Positions 1-7,289 of a stretch of DNA of 23,735 bases are shown one piece after another. Source of the stretch: RGIG8767 sp964531805. Lineage in GTDB: Bacteria > Bacillota > Clostridia > Lachnospirales > Lachnospiraceae. How positions within the stretch are numbered: the first letter of the stretch is position 1; each line of letters starts with the position of its first letter. Below the pieces are notes generated by a model. The model searched no databases and was not told the DNA's origin. It was given only the letters and a program-made list of their open reading frames with translations. Location of the stretch: the NCBI GenBank assembly GCA_964531805.1, contig CAZHGE010000043.1:1-23735 (forward strand), given 5' to 3'. Made by a program: the position numbers and the translations under genes.

Positions 1-26
1 CTGTGCTTCAATATATATTTATTTTA

Positions 27-500
27 TTATTTTAACTTAATCTCAATCTTATAGAATTTTAAAAAATACACAATCCACATTATCATTCCTATCATTAGAA
101 TAAGTGGTCCTATACCAGTCCCCTCATTTTCTGGATAATAAAAATTAATTGCCAAATGAACAGGCACTAATAGAATAGCAATTATTCCCCATATTAATTC
201 TATTAACCTATACATTTTCTGTGCCTTTGTTTTCTTTTCCTGTAATTCAACAAGGTTTTCTTCTGCCTTTTTCTGATAATTTTCCATGGTAATCCTTTCT
301 CCTGAGAGCAGTTCATTTACCGTAATTCCAAGAATTTTACAAAGTTCCATCATAATCGATGCATCTGGACAACTCTTACCGGTCTCCCATTTTGATACTG
401 CCCGATTGGTAATATTTAGTTTTTCTGCTAACTGCATCTGTGTAAGGCCCTTTTCCTTCCGACACTCTGCAATAAACTTTCCAATTGCTTCCTGATTCAT
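27..500 (-). CDS. XRE-family regulator with C-terminal membrane anchor
   Basis: A 157-residue DNA-binding protein. Residues 7-61 form a Cro/C1-type helix-turn-helix (recognition region around NRAVSKWETGKSCPD, then the typical LCKILGITVNELLSGE closing helices). Residues 72-98 are a charged, probably coiled-coil linker. Two hydrophobic segments follow at about 100-121 and 130-149, then a basic tail. This HTH-linker-2TM layout is common in clostridial XRE proteins that are thought to respond at the membrane; the signal is unknown. The start is set by an AAGGAGG box 8 nt upstream of the ATG. It lies about 90 bp downstream of the polyamine operon on the same strand with no clear terminator between, so read-through expression is possible. 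Whether it regulates the polyamine genes cannot be told from sequence. Family call is firm, role open. Confidence 0.85.
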   Translation of the reverse strand: MNQEAIGKFIAECRKEKGLTQMQLAEKLNITNRAVSKWETGKSCPDASIMMELCKILGITVNELLSGERITMENYQKKAEENLVELQEKKTKAQKMYRLIELIWGIIAILLVPVHLAINFYYPENEGTGIGPLILMIGMIMWIVYFLKFYKIEIKLK

Positions 501-589
501 TTTCTGACCTCCTTGTTAACATATTACGCAATAACACCATATAAAAGAAGGAACTAACAGTTGATTTTCACCATTCTCCTACTGGTTGA

Positions 590-1867
590 CTAACAAAAAT
601 TGCCCAATCTCTGTTCAAAATCCTCATATCCAAAAGAAGCAAGACACTCCACACCGCCATCTTCCTTCAGCAGATAAATGTCCGGCAGTTTCATACCATT
701 GAATGTGTTATTCTTGCAGGTAGTATAAATTGCCATGTCGCCAAACACAATTTTATCTCCTGTCAAAAGTTCTTCAGCAAAAGAATAATCTCCAACCACA
801 TCACCTGATAAACAGGTCGGACCACCAAGGCGGTATCTCTGTGCATACTTTCTGCTGTCATCAGCATTACTACATTCTAAAGTCTCTTTACTGTCACTTG
901 TGCCCGCTTCTTCAGCACTGCCACTTATCCCATTCATTACCGGCGGCAGATACGGCATCTCAATGACATCCGGTGTATGGCATGCTGCCGACATATCCAA
1001 AACCAAATTTGTAACGCCGCCGTTTTTTACATTATCAAGCACTTCACTAACCAAATATCCTGCATTCAATGCCACCGCTTCTCCCGGTTCAAGATAAATC
1101 TCAAGATCATATTTTTTCTGCATGCGCTCGATACATTTTACCAAAAGTTCTCTGTCATAATCTTTCTTCGTAATATGATGACCGCCACCCATATTCAGCC
1201 ATTTCACACGTCTGAGAATATCTCCAAACTTCTCTTCTACCGCATTCAGCGTAATTTCGAGTGCGTCCGCATTCTGCTCACATAACGTATGAAAATGAAT
1301 TCCGTCCAGCATGGACACTAACTCCTCATCCATCATTGCATCCCAAGTGTCCCTTGTCGTTCCCAATCGTCCGCCCGGCGCACACGGATCATAGATTTCA
1401 TGTCCGTCCTGCGTGGAACATTCCGGATTAATCCGCAGACCAATGCTTTTTCCAGCCTGTTTTGCCCGCTGACCATACTTCTTCAATTGAGTCGGCGAAT
1501 TAAACACAATATGATCCGCATACTGCAATAACTCTTCAAACTCACTTTCCCTATAGGCTCCGCAAAATACGTGGCACTCACCCGAAGGCATCTTCGTCTT
1601 GCCAAGCCTTGCCTCATATAAACCGCTTGCCTCTGTTCCTGCCAGATACTCAGCCAGCATTGGATACACTGCAAAATTGGAAAATGCCTTCTGCGCCAGC
1701 AGAATTTTACATCCCGTCCGCTTTTGAATATCCAACAGTACTTCCCCATTTTTACGCAACTGCTCTTCATCAATTATATATGAAGGCGTGGGCAATTCCA
1801 TTAACTTATGCCATTTCTCTTCTGTCAGACTTTGAAAAGCAGCCTGATTATCTTTTCTATACTTCAT
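590..1867 (-). CDS. nspC: Carboxy(nor)spermidine decarboxylase
   Basis: A PLP enzyme of the alanine-racemase/fold-III class that removes the carboxyl group from carboxyspermidine or carboxynorspermidine to give the triamine. From the ATG at 1867 it has 425 residues. Visible marks: the PLP lysine in ILLAQKAF (K60), HFH at 191-193, the glycine-rich GGGHH at 227-231, EPGEA at 260-264, and the C-terminal active-site stretches SAACHTPD (C296) and GGPTCLSGD (C352). Start chosen because GGAG lies 6 nt before this ATG; an ATG 12 nt further upstream has no ribosome site. The protein is longer than the roughly 375-385 residues I expect, explained by a Ser/Glu/Asp-rich insert at about 311-343. Last gene of the polyamine operon, separated from the dehydrogenase by an unusual 265-bp hairpin-rich gap. 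Substrate (carboxyspermidine, or the agmatine analogue) is not decidable here. Confidence 0.93.
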   Translation of the reverse strand: MKYRKDNQAAFQSLTEEKWHKLMELPTPSYIIDEEQLRKNGEVLLDIQKRTGCKILLAQKAFSNFAVYPMLAEYLAGTEASGLYEARLGKTKMPSGECHVFCGAYRESEFEELLQYADHIVFNSPTQLKKYGQRAKQAGKSIGLRINPECSTQDGHEIYDPCAPGGRLGTTRDTWDAMMDEELVSMLDGIHFHTLCEQNADALEITLNAVEEKFGDILRRVKWLNMGGGHHITKKDYDRELLVKCIERMQKKYDLEIYLEPGEAVALNAGYLVSEVLDNVKNGGVTNLVLDMSAACHTPDVIEMPYLPPVMNGISGSAEEAGTSDSKETLECSNADDSRKYAQRYRLGGPTCLSGDVVGDYSFAEELLTGDKIVFGDMAIYTTCKNNTFNGMKLPDIYLLKEDGGVECLASFGYEDFEQRLGNFC

Positions 1868-1925
1868 CTTACTCTCCATTTGCGGTTTGTCCGGTTTGGA
1901 TTTCCTTTATTTCTACATTGTTTCT

Positions 1926-1942
1926 AATGGAATCTTTCCATT
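1926..1942. repeat. Short inverted repeat in the nspC leader
   Basis: AATGGAA and TTCCATT arms separated by 3 nt. It is the hairpin nearest nspC in a leader that also contains the two GGGGTATATAG-type hairpins. Too short to assign a function alone. Confidence 0.4.
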
Positions 1943-1962
1943 CCACTTACATTTTTGTCAGC

Positions 1963-1997
1963 GGGGTATATAGACAATTTCATTCTATTTCTACCCC
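1963..1997 (-). repeat. Leader hairpin B upstream of nspC
   Basis: Imperfect inverted repeat: GGGGTA (1963-1968) pairs with TACCCC (1992-1997), and TAG (1971-1973) with CTA (1985-1987). On the transcribed strand it reads GGGGTAGAAATAG, a loop with GAATGAAATT, then CTATATACCCC. It resembles the hairpin at 2035-2069 in both arms and loop, so the two look like copies. No U-tract follows, so it is not a standard terminator. Confidence 0.55.
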
Positions 1998-2034
1998 ACT
2001 TGCATCTACTATTTCATACTTTTAGCAAGCTAAA

Positions 2035-2069
2035 GGGGTATATAGCTCATTTCAATTCTCTATATACCC
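2035..2069 (-). repeat. Leader hairpin A upstream of nspC
   Basis: Perfect 10-bp inverted repeat GGGTATATAG (2036-2045) / CTATATACCC (2060-2069) with a 14-nt spacer. Its minus-strand loop GAATTGAAATGA resembles the loop of hairpin B about 72 bp away. The pair sits inside the polyamine operon, between the carboxyspermidine dehydrogenase and decarboxylase genes, and could be a protein- or RNA-binding regulatory element or an mRNA-stability structure. Confidence 0.65.
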
Positions 2070-2132
2070 ACGTCACATTTTCAGAATGTAAAACATTAAA
2101 ATTTTCATTTACTGATATTTATAAATTCAAAT

Positions 2133-3392
2133 CTACTCCACCAGCACGGGATTTTCACATACGCTTCGTGGCAATCCATACTGATCCAATGCATCTAAGA
2201 ATGGGTCCGGATCAAACTCTTCCACTGTATAAACGCCCGGCTTGTTCCATTTTCCGGTTAAAAGCATCAGTGCGCCGCACATAGCCGGAACACCTGTAGT
2301 ATAGCTGATTGCCTGTGAACCAACTTCCGCATAACACTCCTGATGGTCGCAGACATTGTAGATATACCATGTTTTTTCCTTACCGTCTTTTTTACCTGTA
2401 AAAATACAGCCAATGTTCGTCTTACCCTTTGTTCTCGGACCAAGACTTGCCGGGTCCGGAAGTAATGTCTTTAAAAACTGAATCGGTACAATTTCCTTTC
2501 CGTCGTGCATAACCGGTGTGGTAGATAACATTCCCACATTTTCCAAACATCTCATATGATCCAGATAACTCTGTCCAAATGTCATAAAGAAACGAATGCG
2601 TTTCACGCCCGGAATGTTCTTTGCAAGAGATTCCAATTCTTCATGATGTAAAAGGTACATATCTTTTTTTCCTACCTGATCAAACTCATATTCACGCTTA
2701 ATACTCATAGCAGGAATTTCCACCCAGCGTCCATTTTCAATGTAACTGCCCGGCGCAGACACCTCTCGAAGATTGATTTCCGGATTGAAATTTGTTGCAA
2801 ATGGATAACCATGGTCGCCGCCGTTGCAGTCTAAAATGTCAATCGTGTCAATTTCATCAAACTCGTGCTTCAAAGCATATGCACAGTAGGCCTGTGTCAC
2901 ACCCGGATCGAAACCGGAACCAAGCAGAGCCGTAAGACCTGCCTTTTCAAATTTTTCCTTATAAGCCCACTGCCATGAATAGTCAAAATATGCGGAGAAA
3001 CCTTCTCTCTTACAACGCTCCTCGTAAATCTTTCTCCATTCCGGGTCCTCCGTATCTTCCGGCTCATAATTGGCAGTATCCATGTAATTTACTCCACATG
3101 CTAAGCACGCATCCATAATCGTAAGATCCTGATAGGGAAGTGCAATGTTCATAACCAAATCCGGCTGATAGGATTTAATCAACTCAATCACTTCATCCGT
3201 TTTATCCGCATCAACGCGGGCTGTCGTAATCACCGTCTTTGTCTTCGGTGCCAGTTCAGCCGCCAGCTTATCACATTTTTCTTTGGTTCTGCTGGCGATA
3301 CAGATTTCTGTAAACACCTCGCTTACCTGACAACATTTATGGATTGCAACAGATGCAACCCCTCCACAACCTATAATTAAAACTCTGCTCAT
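2133..3392 (-). CDS. Carboxy(nor)spermidine dehydrogenase (saccharopine dehydrogenase family)
   Basis: A 419-residue NAD(P)H-dependent enzyme expected to condense L-aspartate-4-semialdehyde with a diamine (putrescine) or agmatine to make the carboxylated triamine. The N-terminus carries a Rossmann nucleotide site, VLIIGCGGVAS (residues 4-14). The body matches the saccharopine-dehydrogenase-like family: MDTANYEPED, GSGFDPGVTQAY and DCNGGDHGYPFATNFNPE are visible. The start at 3392 is chosen because GGGAGG lies 8 nt upstream; the reading frame also extends 18 codons further up into the ureohydrolase gene with no ribosome site. Only 2 bp separate it from the upstream stop, so translation is probably coupled. 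Its partner decarboxylase is the next gene, which supports the assignment strongly. Confidence 0.92.
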   Translation of the reverse strand: MSRVLIIGCGGVASVAIHKCCQVSEVFTEICIASRTKEKCDKLAAELAPKTKTVITTARVDADKTDEVIELIKSYQPDLVMNIALPYQDLTIMDACLACGVNYMDTANYEPEDTEDPEWRKIYEERCKREGFSAYFDYSWQWAYKEKFEKAGLTALLGSGFDPGVTQAYCAYALKHEFDEIDTIDILDCNGGDHGYPFATNFNPEINLREVSAPGSYIENGRWVEIPAMSIKREYEFDQVGKKDMYLLHHEELESLAKNIPGVKRIRFFMTFGQSYLDHMRCLENVGMLSTTPVMHDGKEIVPIQFLKTLLPDPASLGPRTKGKTNIGCIFTGKKDGKEKTWYIYNVCDHQECYAEVGSQAISYTTGVPAMCGALMLLTGKWNKPGVYTVEEFDPDPFLDALDQYGLPRSVCENPVLVE

Positions 3393-3394
3393 TG

Positions 3395-4258
3395 TTATTT
3401 CCTCCCTTTCAACACTGCTAACATCAACTCTCTCACAACCTTGCATGCCACCGCCGTGGAAGCTCCACTCGCGTCCAACATCGGTGCGAGTTCATTCACA
3501 TCTGCTGCGACCACGTTACATTTGGCCACTTCCAGAATAGCTTCCAATAACTCTTTAAAAGAAACGCCTCCCGCTTCCGGTGTCCCGGTTCCCGGAAAAA
3601 CACTTGGATCCAGACAATCCAAGTCGATGGTAAAATAAACCGGAACCTGTTCCCTTCTCAAAGAAACTACCAGTTCCTCCAATCCGGTAAAATCAAACTT
3701 GTGCATATCCGTGTGCATCTTTGCAAATTCAAACTCACTTCTTTCACCACTGCGGATACAGAACTGATGAATTCTTCCGTCTCCAACCAACTCATGGCAT
3801 CGTCTCAGCACACAGGCATGACTTAACTGCATTCCAAGATAGTCCTCTCTTAAATCCGCATGGGCATCAAAATGAATGATGTGCAGATTAGGATATTTTT
3901 TCAACGCTGCCCTTACTGCTCCCAATGTCACCAAATGCTCCCCGCCAATCATCAGCGGGATTTTTCCATCTGTTAAAATTTGATCCGCACGGTTTGTAAT
4001 ATCCGCAACCGCTCTTACCGAATCGCCAAAACACAACTCCAAATCGCCACTGTCAAATACTTTATAATCACTTAAATCCTCATCCTGATACGGACTATAT
4101 GTTTCTAGACCAAAACTCTCATGCCGGATTGCAGCACTTCCAAATCTTGCTCCCGGACGAAAGCTGGTGGTTGAGTCAAACGGTGCACCAAACAATACCA
4201 TCTTAGCTTCTTCATATTCCGCCTCACAACCGATAAATGTTTCTACATTCCGTTCCAT
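3395..4258 (-). CDS. speB: Agmatinase-type ureohydrolase
   Basis: A 287-residue binuclear-manganese ureohydrolase of the arginase/agmatinase family, which releases urea from a guanidino compound (agmatine to putrescine, or aminopropylagmatine to spermidine). Metal ligands are all present: GGEH (105-108), DAHADLR (131-137), SH (146-147), DLDCLDP (212-218), then GTGTPE (223-228). The length is normal. Its ATG overlaps the spermidine synthase stop by one base (TAATG), and it ends 2 bp before the dehydrogenase start, so it is in the middle of a tightly packed operon. Presence next to an arginine-type decarboxylase supports agmatine as the guanidine source. Family certain, exact substrate inferred. 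Confidence 0.93.
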   Translation of the reverse strand: MERNVETFIGCEAEYEEAKMVLFGAPFDSTTSFRPGARFGSAAIRHESFGLETYSPYQDEDLSDYKVFDSGDLELCFGDSVRAVADITNRADQILTDGKIPLMIGGEHLVTLGAVRAALKKYPNLHIIHFDAHADLREDYLGMQLSHACVLRRCHELVGDGRIHQFCIRSGERSEFEFAKMHTDMHKFDFTGLEELVVSLRREQVPVYFTIDLDCLDPSVFPGTGTPEAGGVSFKELLEAILEVAKCNVVAADVNELAPMLDASGASTAVACKVVRELMLAVLKGRK

Positions 4259-5112
4259 TATTTTTCAACCTCCTCAAGCATTTCCTCCAAAAAAGCAGGC
4301 AGATAAAATGCCCCTTTATGAAGCCTTGTCGTATAATACTTTGTTTTTAAATGCAGTGAGTTCCAGCGCTCTGCATCCAAATCATCAATGGGATGATACT
4401 TTTTACTGGCAAAACCAAAGAGCCAGTAGCCCGCTGCAAAAGACGGGATATGCGCCTGATACACACGACTGATAGGAAACGTATTTACGATACGCTTGTG
4501 GCTGCGCTGCATGGCATCCGCATCTTCCGCATAAAAAGGACTTCCCTGCTGATTCACCATAATGCCATCACTTTTGAGCGCCTTAAAACAATTCCCGTAA
4601 AACTCCCTCGTAAACAACCCTTCCGATGGTCCAAACGGATCATTGGAGTCCACAATAATCAAATCGTATTTATCCTCACACCGACGGATGTATTTCAACG
4701 CATTTTCATAATATATATGTACTCTCTCATCATCCAGACGACAGGCGTTTGCCGGAATATACAATCCGCACGCTTCCGCAACCGCTTCATCCATTTCCAC
4801 CAAATCAATGCGCTCCACCTGCTCATAACGCGTCAATTCTTTTACGACACCACCGTCACCGATACCAATTACCAAAATCCGCTTTACCGCCGGATGCACC
4901 GCCATCGGCACATGGGTAATCATTTCATCATAAATAAATTCATCCCGCTCCGTCAGCATGATGTTGCCATCCAGCGCCAGCACTTTTCCAAACTCATAGG
5001 TATCAAACACATCAATCTTCTGAAAATCACTCTTCTTGGAATACAACTGCTTTTTCACCTTCAGACTGATTTTTACATCCGGCGTGTGCCTTTCACTAAA
5101 CCAAAAATCCAT
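4258..5112 (-). CDS. speE: Spermidine synthase (polyamine aminopropyltransferase)
   Basis: A 284-residue SAM-fold aminopropyltransferase. It shows the gate loop LDGNIMLTERDEFIYDEM (about 47-64), the cofactor-binding GIGDGG (83-88), the acidic residues of LVEMDE (104-109), and the substrate loop VDSNDPFGPSEGLF (154-167). The known reaction transfers aminopropyl from decarboxylated SAM to putrescine. No SAM decarboxylase (speD) gene is in the window, so the donor must come from elsewhere or the enzyme has another role. RBS AAAGGGGG lies 6 nt upstream of the ATG. It is second in the operon, 77 bp after the decarboxylase, and overlaps the ureohydrolase by 1 bp. Confidence 0.93.
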   Translation of the reverse strand: MDFWFSERHTPDVKISLKVKKQLYSKKSDFQKIDVFDTYEFGKVLALDGNIMLTERDEFIYDEMITHVPMAVHPAVKRILVIGIGDGGVVKELTRYEQVERIDLVEMDEAVAEACGLYIPANACRLDDERVHIYYENALKYIRRCEDKYDLIIVDSNDPFGPSEGLFTREFYGNCFKALKSDGIMVNQQGSPFYAEDADAMQRSHKRIVNTFPISRVYQAHIPSFAAGYWLFGFASKKYHPIDDLDAERWNSLHLKTKYYTTRLHKGAFYLPAFLEEMLEEVEK

Positions 5113-5189
5113 ATTTTCCCCCTTTATCCTGCTTTCGTTTTCCCAATCAACAGATTGCTCTTATTCATCTGTCTGTTTTTACACAAATT

Positions 5190-6644
5190 CTATTTTAAAA
5201 CATTCAACCGTTCTATCCTGGCATCCTCAGGTCCGGTCATACTGCAGCCCTTTTCTTTGGCATAAGCAATGTAACGGAGCACATCCTCCGTAATCCTCTC
5301 GCCCGGTGCCAGAATCGGAATCCCCGGTGGATAACACATAACAAACTCACTACAAATCCGGCCTTTGGTTTCTGCAATCGGCAGACTTTCTTTTTCTGCA
5401 TAAAAAGCCTCCTGCGGACTGCTCACCACCTGGGGTGCTATGTACTCCTGCGATAACATACCCGTCGGATCTTTTTTATAGCGTCTGCGGATTTCCGCCA
5501 AAGCACTCACCAGACGCTCCACCTCCTGCGCCCTGTCCCCAATGGACAAATACGCGAGTATATTTCCCAAATCACCAAATTCAATCTGAATGTCGTAATC
5601 ATCTCTTAGCGTATCGTAGACCTCAATGCCAGCCAATCCTATATCCAGCGTATGAATACTCAGTTTAGTCGGGTCAAAATCAAATACCGAATCCCCATTG
5701 ACCAGTTCTTTTCCAAACGCATAATACCCGCCAATGCCGTTAATCTCATTACGTGCATACTCCGCGATATTATATACATGGCGGAAAATCTCTTTTCCAT
5801 GTAACGCCAGGTTTTTCCGTGAAATATCCAGACTCGACATCAACAAATAGCTTCCGGATGTCGTCTGGGTCAGATTGATAATCTGTCTCACATAGCCCGC
5901 ATTTACATTAGGTCCGGCAAGTAAAAAACTCGACTGTGTCAGACTCCCTCCGCTTTTATGCATGGAAACCGATGCCATATCCGCACCTGCTGCCATTGCC
6001 GAAATCGGAAGATTTTCTCCAAAGTAAAAATGGGTCCCATGTGCTTCATCCGCAAGACATAACATTCCCGCTTCATGAGCCATATCCACAATCGCTTTTA
6101 AATCAGAACAAATGCCATAATAGGTAGGATTATTTACCAAAACCGCAACTGCATTCGGATGCTCTTTGATTGCCTTTGCCACCTGCTCCCGTTTCATACC
6201 AAGCGCAATTCCAAGCCTCGTATCCACTTCGGGATTCACATATACAGGAATGGCACCACATAAAACCAGCGCATTAATCACGCTTCGGTGCACGTTTCTT
6301 GGCAGAATAATCTCATCCCCTCTTTTGCACGTAGTCAGCACCATACTCTGTACCGCGCTGGTTGTACCTCCAACCATCAAAAAAGCATATGCCGCTCCAA
6401 AGGCTTCCGCCGCCAGTTCCTCCGCTTCCTTAATCACCGATATCGGATGACACAGATTATCCAGGGGCTTCATACTGTTTACGTCCACTCCGACGCACTG
6501 CTCGCCCAAAAACTTGGCAAGCTCCTGATTTCCCCTTCCGCGTTTGTGTCCCGGCACATCAAAAGGTACCACTCTCATATGACGAAAACGCTCCAACGCC
6601 TCATGTATCGGCGCCCGCGACTGATCCATTCTTTCTCTTTCCAT
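5190..6644 (-). CDS. speA: Orn/Lys/Arg decarboxylase, probably arginine decarboxylase
   Basis: A 484-residue PLP fold-I decarboxylase of the short Gram-positive type. Landmarks: PGHKRG (31-36), GGTTSA (92-97), NNPTYYG (171-177), the DEAHG motif (199-203) and the PLP lysine in SMHKSGGS (K230). The C-terminal domain ends with the family's YPPGIPILAPGE signature. Substrate cannot be read from the fold, but the ureohydrolase two genes downstream argues for arginine to agmatine. Start: AAAGGAG precedes the ATG at 6644 by about 10 nt; the frame continues 13 codons upstream, into sequence that itself contains this ribosome site, so the longer version is unlikely. First gene of the polyamine operon, preceded by the structured RNA, terminator and palindrome described at 6676-7110. 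Confidence 0.9.
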   Translation of the reverse strand: MERERMDQSRAPIHEALERFRHMRVVPFDVPGHKRGRGNQELAKFLGEQCVGVDVNSMKPLDNLCHPISVIKEAEELAAEAFGAAYAFLMVGGTTSAVQSMVLTTCKRGDEIILPRNVHRSVINALVLCGAIPVYVNPEVDTRLGIALGMKREQVAKAIKEHPNAVAVLVNNPTYYGICSDLKAIVDMAHEAGMLCLADEAHGTHFYFGENLPISAMAAGADMASVSMHKSGGSLTQSSFLLAGPNVNAGYVRQIINLTQTTSGSYLLMSSLDISRKNLALHGKEIFRHVYNIAEYARNEINGIGGYYAFGKELVNGDSVFDFDPTKLSIHTLDIGLAGIEVYDTLRDDYDIQIEFGDLGNILAYLSIGDRAQEVERLVSALAEIRRRYKKDPTGMLSQEYIAPQVVSSPQEAFYAEKESLPIAETKGRICSEFVMCYPPGIPILAPGERITEDVLRYIAYAKEKGCSMTGPEDARIERLNVLK

Positions 6645-6675
6645 CCGATATGTTCTCCTTTTTATAATTAGGGTT

Positions 6676-6689
6676 CGCTCCACAGAGCG
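6676..6689. repeat. Small hairpin ahead of speA
   Basis: CGCTC (6676-6680) and GAGCG (6685-6689) with a CACA spacer. It directly abuts the 31-bp palindrome and lies about 30 nt before the speA start, so it would be in the 5' leader close to the ribosome site. Confidence 0.45.
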
Positions 6690-6720
6690 TTAATTTGTCA
6701 GGAAATTCCTGACAAATTAA
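6690..6720. promoter_or_regulatory. 31-bp near-perfect palindrome upstream of speA
   Basis: TTAATTTGTCAGGAA and TTCCTGACAAATTAA are exact reverse complements around one central A (15-bp arms). It lies between the leader terminator (6718-6742) and the speA ribosome site. No T-run follows on the minus strand (the next bases are CGCTC), so it does not look like a terminator for speA-sense transcripts. It could be a dimeric repressor operator or an RNA hairpin in the operon leader. Confidence 0.7.
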
Positions 6721-6742
6721 AAAAGCACAAGTCAGTGCTCCA
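6718..6742 (-). terminator. Rho-independent terminator or attenuator before speA
   Basis: On the minus strand GAGCAC-TGACTT-GTGCTT forms a short stem (AGCAC/GTGCT plus G-U pairs) followed directly by a run of six T. It ends the structured-RNA transcription unit, or attenuates transcription into speA. The stem-loop contains a 13-nt sequence (GCACTGACTTGTG) that is repeated exactly inside the structured RNA at 6891-6903. Confidence 0.65.
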
Positions 6743-7075
6743 CTAACTTATGCTTACAATTTGTTCCCATATCATAAAAATCCATATTGCGTTACATTAC
6801 AATGTTACATACGGAAAGATATCACATACAAATTTAAAATGATCAGAGTCTATATAGCAATCACACTTTTACTACTCTTATTGACCGTTTCACAAGTCAG
6901 TGCCTCAGCACTATTCGGTTTATAAGAAACCAACTTATAAAATTTGAGCTTCTAACTCAATCAATAAGGCAACCTCAGTTGCCAATCGGCAGTGGACCCG
7001 GCTGTCCGTATGGCCTTAACCATTGCTGGTGGTCCGTATATTGCTCTGAAAAGACTCTATATCTTTCCAAAAAGT
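6743..7075 (-). ncRNA. Multi-helix structured RNA, speA leader or independent ncRNA
   Basis: Expected to start near 7075, downstream of a consensus promoter. Complementary segments support a large fold. Closing helices are 7059-7068 with 6813-6822 (10 bp) and, stacked on them, 7052-7058 with 6845-6851 (7 bp). Inside are 7031-7035/6994-6998 (GGACC/GGTCC), 6978-6983/6968-6973 (GGCAAC with loop UGAG), 6959-6967/6878-6886 (a 9-bp long-range helix including G-U pairs), 6956-6960/6944-6948, 6934-6941/6919-6926 (8 bp), and 6908-6912/6899-6903 (again loop UGAG). There is no convincing reading frame. I see no marks of RNase P, tmRNA, SRP RNA, T-box or 6S RNA. A raiA-type clostridial RNA is a possible match by size and setting, but I cannot confirm it. 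With speA directly downstream and a terminator between, a regulatory leader is also plausible. Confidence 0.72.
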
Positions 7076-7081
7076 GACTTC

Positions 7082-7110
7082 ATCATAGCACCGCGTTACA
7101 CTTTTGTCAA
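7082..7110 (-). promoter_or_regulatory. Consensus sigma-A promoter for the structured RNA
   Basis: Minus strand: -35 TTGACA (7105-7110), 17-bp spacer, -10 TATGAT (7082-7087). The start point would be around 7075. It is among the best promoters visible in the window. The -35 lies inside the last codons of the putative toxin remnant (7096-7269). Confidence 0.85.
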
Positions 7111-7269
7111 GTAATGTGTTAAACTTTCTAAATAGGAGAGTAATGTTGCAAAAATATCTTCAATTTCATCATCCAACCAACGCTTATCGCTCTTATCTAC
7201 TCTATATCTATAAACTGGATTTTTAAATACTGTCGCTACCCTATTTATTATTTCTTCTACCTTCAGTAA
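7096..7269 (-). pseudogene. Putative C-terminal remnant of the AbiEii-type toxin partner
   Basis: An open frame of 57 codons without a start, ending in TAA, directly downstream of the AbiEi-like gene. It encodes a plausible protein tail including KNPVYRYRVDKSDKRW, then DDEIEDIFATLLSYLESL. The AbiE type IV system normally has an antitoxin followed by a nucleotidyltransferase toxin of about 300 residues. Here only this tail-sized piece remains, preceded in frame by a TGA. Assignment to AbiEii rests on position and on the look of the residues, not on a visible catalytic motif; the catalytic part is absent. A large deletion is the simplest explanation. Confidence 0.4.
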
Positions 7270-7289
7270 TCATTCTTCGTAAATTCAAT

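Noticed and set aside
6743..7075. Assigning the structured RNA to 6S RNA, RNase P, tmRNA, SRP RNA, T-box or a common riboswitch
   Set aside because: The multibranched helix set and the absence of each family's conserved sequences argue against them; raiA-type RNA remains possible but unconfirmed.
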